Position numbers and translations under genes: made by a program. Below the pieces are notes generated by a model. That model saw only the letters and a program-made list of their open reading frames with translations, did not search any database and had not been told where the DNA came from. Source: CAZUHB01 sp964620445 (GTDB lineage: Bacteria > Planctomycetota > B15-G4 > CAYZWU01). From it: a stretch of 64,000 bases of DNA. The DNA is taken from contig CAZUHB010000004.1 in assembly GCA_964620445.1 (NCBI GenBank), positions 62,001-126,000 on the forward strand, written 5' to 3'. Below are positions 58,988 through 64,000 of this stretch, piece by piece (position 1 is the first letter of the stretch; the number at the start of each line of letters is the position of its first letter).

Positions 58988-59458
58988 ATGGAACCGACAT
59001 TGACACAGGTCTTCGACTTCTGCGCGGGGGAATTCTACTGCAGGCTCCGGCCGTATCTGATGCCGACGGTAACGGCCGGGGAGAATGCCGTTCTCAGGAT
59101 CGCCGGAAGGCCCGGAATGCGCGTCTGGCTCAAGATGGGGGCGGGCGTTTCGGATTATCCGCGATCCACGCTGTGGGGGGATCTCTATCTCGAACCGCCC
59201 GTGCTCGATATCAACGACCTCGGCGTGATGCCCGAGAACGGCGTTCTGGAGTTTACTTTCACCGTACCCAGGTCGTGGCGGGCGGGAGCGGAATATCCGC
59301 TGCAGGCCGTGGTCGGTTCGAGGCTCACGAATCTGATGGTCTTGAAAGTGGGGCCGGTGCCATCGCGGGAGAGGGCTCCGCTGACCCGCCGCCGGAGTTC
59401 ACGAGTCGGTTGGATTTCATTCCAGCGAACAGGCCGGGCGGACACCCAGATAGTTTGA
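58988..59458 (+). CDS. Stand-alone Planctomycete-type C-terminal beta domain protein (possible remnant)
   Basis: The 156-residue product has no signal peptide. Residues 40-115 (V-W-L-K-M-G-A-G-V-S-D-Y-P ... L-Q-A-V-V-G-S-R-L-T-N-L-M-V-L-K-V) look like the C-terminal domain of the PQQ-type (1594-3192) and FG-GAP (12523-13842) proteins. Here it is not attached to a propeller, so it may be the leftover of a truncated gene. GGGAGGAGG stands before the ATG at 58988, which argues it is translated. Its last 42 bases overlap the end of the convergent kinase gene; those codons look unrelated to the domain. Functional status uncertain. Confidence 0.5.
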   Translation: MEPTLTQVFDFCAGEFYCRLRPYLMPTVTAGENAVLRIAGRPGMRVWLKMGAGVSDYPRSTLWGDLYLEPPVLDINDLGVMPENGVLEFTFTVPRSWRAGAEYPLQAVVGSRLTNLMVLKVGPVPSRERAPLTRRRSSRVGWISFQRTGRADTQIV

Positions 59459-62293
59459 CCGCAGGTTCGTGCTGCCCTTGGCGCGGGCTGCCGAGCGGCA
59501 CTGTTCGGCGTTCTGAAACCAGCTGCCGCCCCGGAAAACACGATCGTTTCTTCCCCATGCCTCCCGAGCGGTGCCGTCAACGGGCGCGTCCACGTAGTTC
59601 TCGTGATACTTGTCCTGGCACCACTCGCATACGTTGCCGCTCGTATCGTGCAATCCAAAGGGATTCGGCCGGAACGATCCGACCGGCGCGTGCGCCGCGT
59701 ATCGATCGTCGAGCATCTCGTCATGGACGACACCCATCAGCTCCTCCAGCTCTTTCAAGGTTCTGTCCGAAACGTTGGCAGCACCGGCCAGGGACTCGAT
59801 CTCGTTTCCCGTCCACCAGACGGTGGTCGTGCCGGCGCGGGCCGCGTACTCCCACTCCGCCTCCGTGGGGAGCCGGAGGCCGAGGTGGGAGAGCACGCCG
59901 GCGCATTCCAACCAGCTTACCATTTCCACGGGGTGGCGGAGTGTGTGCTGCTTGCCGGCGAATCTGCAGGCGGGGCCGAAGTAGCCGTAGTGGGAGCCGG
60001 TAAAGTGGAGGCCTTGGCCCTGGGTCATCTCGTACTTCGACATCAGAAAGGGTTTCACCGTCACATCGTGGATCGGCCGTTCGCGCAGCTTGGCGTGGGG
60101 ATCCCGCCGAGTCGAGGCGGCCCAATCGATCAGCGACGGCTTCATGGCGCCCATTTCGAACGACCCGCCCGGAATGAGCACGAAGACGAGACAGGAATCG
60201 TCGGTCAGCACGAGACGGCCCTCTGCGCCGCGCCTGGGGATCGTGCCGGTCTGAACATGGGCGAACTCCCACAGACCGGAGTCGGGATCGCGGCCGATCG
60301 GAACGAAACCGAGCAGAGGCTCGATGAGGAGACCGTCGTAAAAAGGGCACTCCTCCCTGTCGGCGATCGATCGGATGGCGCCGTTCCAGTCGTCGCGGTG
60401 TTTGTCGATCGTGTCCGCTTTCACCGAGGAGGCGAAGGCGAGCCGTTTTTCGATGTCAGTCACGCTTCCGATCTCATCGTCGAAGAACTTTTCCAGCTCC
60501 GTCACGAGCTCGGTCAGCGTGTCATGCCACCACTGCTTCCCGGCATCGTCAAATTCCCAGACACGGCGCGGCGCCACCCTGGCCCGAAGACCGGCGATCC
60601 GATCATCGATGGTTGCGAATCGCGACGCCACCTCGGGCCCGGGAGCTCCGGTGGTCGCTCCGCCGCCCGACAGCCTGGCGGCAAGTCTGGCGCGATAGCG
60701 GATGAGATCCTGCAACCGGTTCCACTCCGGGTGGCTGCGCCGCATCTGGATGTCCCGCTTCTGGGCCTCGATGCCGTAAGGCAAGGCATCCTCCCTCAGG
60801 GTTTCGAGAATGTCGCGGTGATTGTCGAGACGGCCTCGGAGTTTCTCCGCCCCTCGCAGCCAGGCCTCGAGATCGGGGATGACCTCGGGGTGCGCCGGCC
60901 AGAGGTTTTTTGCCTTCTTCTTGAGGTCGAAGAGGCTCTTCAGATCGCTCAGGCGCAGGATCTGGTTGACGAGGTTCTCCGCAAGAGAAGCCTGTCTGGC
61001 CAATTTCTCTCGCTGTTCGTTGATCTCCCGGTTCGCTCGCTCCGTCTCTTCGCGCCTCTCCTTTTCCTTCGTCGCGATGATCCAGGGAAAGACAACGGTG
61101 ATGACCAGCAGGGCGGCCGAAGCCACGGCGAGAGACAGACTCGCCACAGGATAGCGCTTCACCCTCCTCCACGTCTTGGTCGCCATCCCCGCCGGCCTGG
61201 CTTTGATCATCTCTCCATTGAGAAGATGCTGCAGGTCGTCGGCGAATTCGGCCATGGTCTTGTAACGGCGCGAGGGCTCTTTTTCCATCGCCGCGGAGAT
61301 CACGATCTCGGCGTCCCTCGAGATCCGCCCATTCAGCCGGCGGGGCGGAACGGGATTCTTGTGCAGGATCTGACGAAAGACCTGCTCCGTCGTCTCCCCG
61401 CTGAAAGGTATCCGGCCTGTCAGGGCTTCGTAGAGCACGACGCCGAGAGAATAGATGTCGGTGCGGGCGTCGATCTCCTGGGGTTTGGCTTTCACCTGTT
61501 CGGGTGACGCGTAGTAGGGTGTGCCGCGGAATTCGCCGGTCTGGGTCATGGCCGACAGATTCAGGTGTCGCGCCACGCCGAAGTCCATGAGAATCGCTTC
61601 GCCCTCCGAGGAGATCCTGATGTTCGACGGTTTGACATCGCGATGGATGATCCCGGCCTGATGGGCGCAGCTCAGGGCCCGCGCGATGTCCCTGATCCAG
61701 ACGAGGATTTCGGGCACCTTGATGCGTTCGTCGCCGAGTTCGGCCCCGGCCAGCTCCATGTCCAGGTCATTTCCGGGAACCAGTTCCATGGCGAAGTAAT
61801 GCACACCATTGTGCTCGCCACTCTCGAAGACCGTGACGATGTGCCGGTGCCGGAGCCGCGACAGGGCGTCGATTTCGCGCCAGAATCGCTTGGACGCGTC
61901 GATCGATCCCGATCGCTCCTGGTGGATCACCTTGACGGCCACCAGCCGGCCGAGCGACTCCTGCTCGGCCAGATAGACTATTCCCATGCCCCCGCCCCCG
62001 AGCTGTCTGATCAGCCGAAATTCTCCGAGCCTCTCGAAAGGCAGGCCATCCTCGACCTCGAGCGCTTTCACGTCGGCCTTCTGGCGTGCCGCGAGCTGCT
62101 CGAGAGTGCGCCAGGCCGGTTTGTCAAAGAACTCGTCCGCCTCGTCCCGCGCCGCGATCAGCGCCTCGACTTCCGCCAGCAGATCGGAATCGTCGCCGCA
62201 GGCTTTTGCGAGGAATGCCGTACGCTCCCCGCGATCGACATCCAGGGCCGCATTGAAGATCTTGTTGATCTTCTCCAGGTCTGCAGTCGACAT
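59417..62293 (-). CDS. Transmembrane Ser/Thr kinase fused to FGE-sulfatase (SUMF1)-like domain
   Basis: The 958-residue protein begins with the same R-A/K-A-C-G-D-D type leader as the kinase at 15822, then a Hanks kinase domain at about 92-355 (G-G-G-G-M-G-I-V, V-A-V-K-V-I, H-R-D-V-K-P-S-N, D-F-G-V-A-R, S-P-E-Q-V; all key residues present). A membrane helix lies at about 383-405, a coiled/helical stretch at 410-690, and an FGE-like domain at 705-957 (P-G-G-S-F-E-M-G, R-L-P-T-E-A-E-W-E-Y, S-G-N-V-C-E-W, R-G-G-S-W). The catalytic Cys pair of true FGE is not conserved (S-A-A-R replaces C-A-A-R), so it is a binding module. The kinase faces the cytoplasm. Confidence 0.92.
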   Translation of the reverse strand: MSTADLEKINKIFNAALDVDRGERTAFLAKACGDDSDLLAEVEALIAARDEADEFFDKPAWRTLEQLAARQKADVKALEVEDGLPFERLGEFRLIRQLGGGGMGIVYLAEQESLGRLVAVKVIHQERSGSIDASKRFWREIDALSRLRHRHIVTVFESGEHNGVHYFAMELVPGNDLDMELAGAELGDERIKVPEILVWIRDIARALSCAHQAGIIHRDVKPSNIRISSEGEAILMDFGVARHLNLSAMTQTGEFRGTPYYASPEQVKAKPQEIDARTDIYSLGVVLYEALTGRIPFSGETTEQVFRQILHKNPVPPRRLNGRISRDAEIVISAAMEKEPSRRYKTMAEFADDLQHLLNGEMIKARPAGMATKTWRRVKRYPVASLSLAVASAALLVITVVFPWIIATKEKERREETERANREINEQREKLARQASLAENLVNQILRLSDLKSLFDLKKKAKNLWPAHPEVIPDLEAWLRGAEKLRGRLDNHRDILETLREDALPYGIEAQKRDIQMRRSHPEWNRLQDLIRYRARLAARLSGGGATTGAPGPEVASRFATIDDRIAGLRARVAPRRVWEFDDAGKQWWHDTLTELVTELEKFFDDEIGSVTDIEKRLAFASSVKADTIDKHRDDWNGAIRSIADREECPFYDGLLIEPLLGFVPIGRDPDSGLWEFAHVQTGTIPRRGAEGRLVLTDDSCLVFVLIPGGSFEMGAMKPSLIDWAASTRRDPHAKLRERPIHDVTVKPFLMSKYEMTQGQGLHFTGSHYGYFGPACRFAGKQHTLRHPVEMVSWLECAGVLSHLGLRLPTEAEWEYAARAGTTTVWWTGNEIESLAGAANVSDRTLKELEELMGVVHDEMLDDRYAAHAPVGSFRPNPFGLHDTSGNVCEWCQDKYHENYVDAPVDGTAREAWGRNDRVFRGGSWFQNAEQCRSAARAKGSTNLRSNYLGVRPACSLE

Positions 62294-62296
62294 CGT

Positions 62297-64000
62297 TCAC
62301 GACCTTTCGAGCACGATGCGGACCTCCACCGGTGTGGCAGGCAACAGATCGATGGTCGTCTCGCGGGATCCGTGTTTCCTGGCCTCCACGCGGAAACGGA
62401 ACGGTCCGACGGGGAGGCCCTCGTAGCGAAAGACCCCTTCCCTGACACGCCCATCCCGACCAATCTGTTCCTCTTCATCGGCGGGATAGACCCTGAAGGC
62501 GTCCACATGTTTACCCTGCCCGTCGACCACCTCGAGATCGAGAATGCCCATGGGATCGAGAAAGACATTCCCCACATCGATCTGCTCCTCGGCGGCAAGA
62601 TCGAAGGCTTCCGAAAGGTAGTCCCCGTATCCGTCGGCTTCGATCGCGAGTTGATATCTTCCCGAGCGGACACCGATCAGCTCGAACCGTCCGGCGGTCC
62701 GATCGGCCTGGGCAGCGGTGAGGGCGAAATATTGATCGGGCCTGACGAGCCAGGCTCTCCAGCCCAGATCGCCCCCTTCGACGGGCAATCGGGTCAGGCT
62801 GCTGCATATCGTCCCTCTCACCGCACCCGCCGGAACGACGAGATCGTGGATCAGCGGATCGCCGAAGTGGGCGGGTACGATCAGGTCGGCAAAGGTGAGG
62901 CACCGTTCACTCTCGCGAAAATCTCCCCGGACCGTCCATCGTCCCGGCTCGATCCCCTTCGATGCGTAACGGCCCCTGCTGTCGGCAACGGTTTCCAGAC
63001 CGCCGGCCCCGCTCTTCAGGCTGAAGGAGAGGGCGATTCCCGATGCCGGCCTCCCGTCTGGAAAGGTCACCCTGCCCCGGATCGTGAAATCGCCCGAAGG
63101 CGTGATCATCTCGCTTCGGTCGATCACCATGTGGGTGACGCGCGACGCCTCGATCGTGAAGGGGCGGACGAGAGAACCGAGCCCGGGCTTCTCGACGCGG
63201 ATCTCGAACTCGCCCGGTGTGAGCGGCATTCTGTGCTCCCTCTTCTCGATATGGGGCACCTCGACCGACCAGCGGTTCATTCCCGTGATCCTGGCGGAGA
63301 GATCGTTTACGTCCGCGTCGCCGAAACCGTTGAGCACCAGGTGGAAGGTTCCGGCGAAGGAGACCTCGAGACGGATCGCCGAAAGGATCTCGCCCTTCTC
63401 GATGTCGAGAACCTCGAACCCCTCCGAGAAGCAGTCCGAGCCCGACGCGTTGAGATAGTATTTGCCAGGTGTGAGGCCTCTCAGGCAGAAGCTGCCATCC
63501 TCCCTGTTGACGTGGCACTGGAAGTGTTTCGGTCCCTCCTGACAGTAAGCGGCGACTGAGAGACTCGAGCCGTCCTGCAAAGGGCTGAAACCGGTGGCCT
63601 TGTCCACCACGATCCCGCTGATCGTTCCGCCAAGCTCGGCGAGACGGAACTCCCGTTCGTAGGTTCCGGGTGTCTCGAAGTTTTCGATTCCCCATTCGAA
63701 ACCGGACCGTTGCCCGGGGAAGCTCAGGTGCACGGAGTATGATCCGGGAACGAGCTTTCTCACCTCGAACCTGCCCGCCCCGGTGGACACGGTCCCGCCC
63801 TTCGCGCGGGTTGAAAGGGGGGGACCGGAGTTCTTTTGGAGCGCCAGGCTCAGGCCGACCCCGGCGAGGGGAGAGCCGTCATGGTCGACCACGATCCCCT
63901 TGTAGGTCACGTGGCCGGGAGAGGGTCCGAAATTGACCTCCACGTTCCGCTTCGCCAGTACGACGCGTTTGATTTCGGGTGTGAAATCGAACCGGTCCTC
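62297..64000 (-). CDS. Carboxypeptidase-regulatory-like repeat protein, 5' end cut by window
   Basis: The frame is open to the right edge of the window; codons before the GTG at 63943 read V-V-L-A-K-R-N without a stop, so the start lies outside. About 567 residues are visible. It has several modules of carboxypeptidase-regulatory-like type (G-I-V-V-D-H-D-G-S-P-L-A-G, G-R-F-E-V-R-K-L-V-P-G-S-Y-S-V, D-G-R-P-A-S-G-I-A-L-S-F). The stop is four bases before the ATG of the kinase, so they are probably one operon and the protein may be a partner or target of that kinase. Similar in type to the gene at the left edge. Confidence 0.75.
   Translation of the reverse strand, partial: EDRFDFTPEIKRVVLAKRNVEVNFGPSPGHVTYKGIVVDHDGSPLAGVGLSLALQKNSGPPLSTRAKGGTVSTGAGRFEVRKLVPGSYSVHLSFPGQRSGFEWGIENFETPGTYEREFRLAELGGTISGIVVDKATGFSPLQDGSSLSVAAYCQEGPKHFQCHVNREDGSFCLRGLTPGKYYLNASGSDCFSEGFEVLDIEKGEILSAIRLEVSFAGTFHLVLNGFGDADVNDLSARITGMNRWSVEVPHIEKREHRMPLTPGEFEIRVEKPGLGSLVRPFTIEASRVTHMVIDRSEMITPSGDFTIRGRVTFPDGRPASGIALSFSLKSGAGGLETVADSRGRYASKGIEPGRWTVRGDFRESERCLTFADLIVPAHFGDPLIHDLVVPAGAVRGTICSSLTRLPVEGGDLGWRAWLVRPDQYFALTAAQADRTAGRFELIGVRSGRYQLAIEADGYGDYLSEAFDLAAEEQIDVGNVFLDPMGILDLEVVDGQGKHVDAFRVYPADEEEQIGRDGRVREGVFRYEGLPVGPFRFRVEARKHGSRETTIDLLPATPVEVRIVLERS

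Noticed and set aside
61565..63559. Plus-strand open frame of 664 codons opposite the kinase-FGE and carboxypeptidase-regulatory-like genes
   Set aside because: It spans two real genes on the other strand and its product has no recognisable motif; shadow of GC-biased codons.

Overview
This is 64 kb of GC-rich DNA from a Gram-negative bacterium, densely packed with long genes. I see no rRNA, tRNA, CRISPR array or transposase. Several traits together recall Planctomycetota or a neighbouring PVC/FCB-type lineage: very large Ser/Thr kinases with an N-terminal 'RACGDD' region, kinase-FGE and kinase-TPR fusions, secreted FG-GAP, PQQ-type and BNR propellers with shared C-terminal domains, several sulfatase/alkaline-phosphatase-fold enzymes, a heparinase-like lyase, and a tiny Cys-rich lipoprotein. 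This placement is inference. The redox cluster on the right (39.7-56.2 kb) resembles Desulfobacterota modules, so the host is probably anaerobic or facultative and may have acquired that block.

Layout. 1-32 kb is mostly secreted or membrane proteins: a carboxypeptidase-regulatory-like protein (partial), PQQ-type propeller, S9 peptidase, TPR/HEAT protein, spermidine-synthase-like membrane protein with TPRs, FG-GAP proteins, a 1213-aa TPR Ser/Thr kinase, Cys-rich lipoprotein, HGSNAT/YeiB-type membrane protein, heparinase II/III-like lyase, EEP phosphatase, alkaline-phosphatase-fold protein, and a GT39 family protein. 32.3-38 kb is a tight six-gene operon: sulfatase, a SelW-like selenoprotein read through an in-frame TGA, a small HExxHxxGxxH metalloprotease-like protein, nitrilase-family amidase, second sulfatase, and transglutaminase-like protein. 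A serine hydrolase follows.

39.7-45.6 kb carries a sigma-54 activator followed by a set resembling the Desulfovibrio orange-protein (ORP) complex: three DiNase/FeMo-co-family proteins, a DUF5320-like protein, two ferredoxin-containing MinD ATPases and an Mrp ATPase. A strong terminator ends it. 45.7-56.2 kb has a second sigma-54 activator, divergent from an eight-gene operon. That operon holds an HdrD/DsrK-like protein, cytochrome b, a four-cluster ferredoxin, an NrfD-type protein fused to a six-heme cytochrome c, two receiver proteins and two PAS histidine kinases. Both modules have candidate -24/-12 promoters with upstream repeats at the right distance. The activators and kinases share PAS domains with a conserved Cys pattern, which suggests redox-sensed control.

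56.4-64 kb returns to secreted propeller proteins, a Ser/Thr kinase with an FGE-like domain, and a partial carboxypeptidase-regulatory-like protein.

Most notable: the selenoprotein, missed by ordinary gene calling, with a GGTCT-loop SECIS-like hairpin; a second in-frame TGA in an FG-GAP gene; the NrfD/multiheme fusion complex; and the paired sigma-54 regulons.
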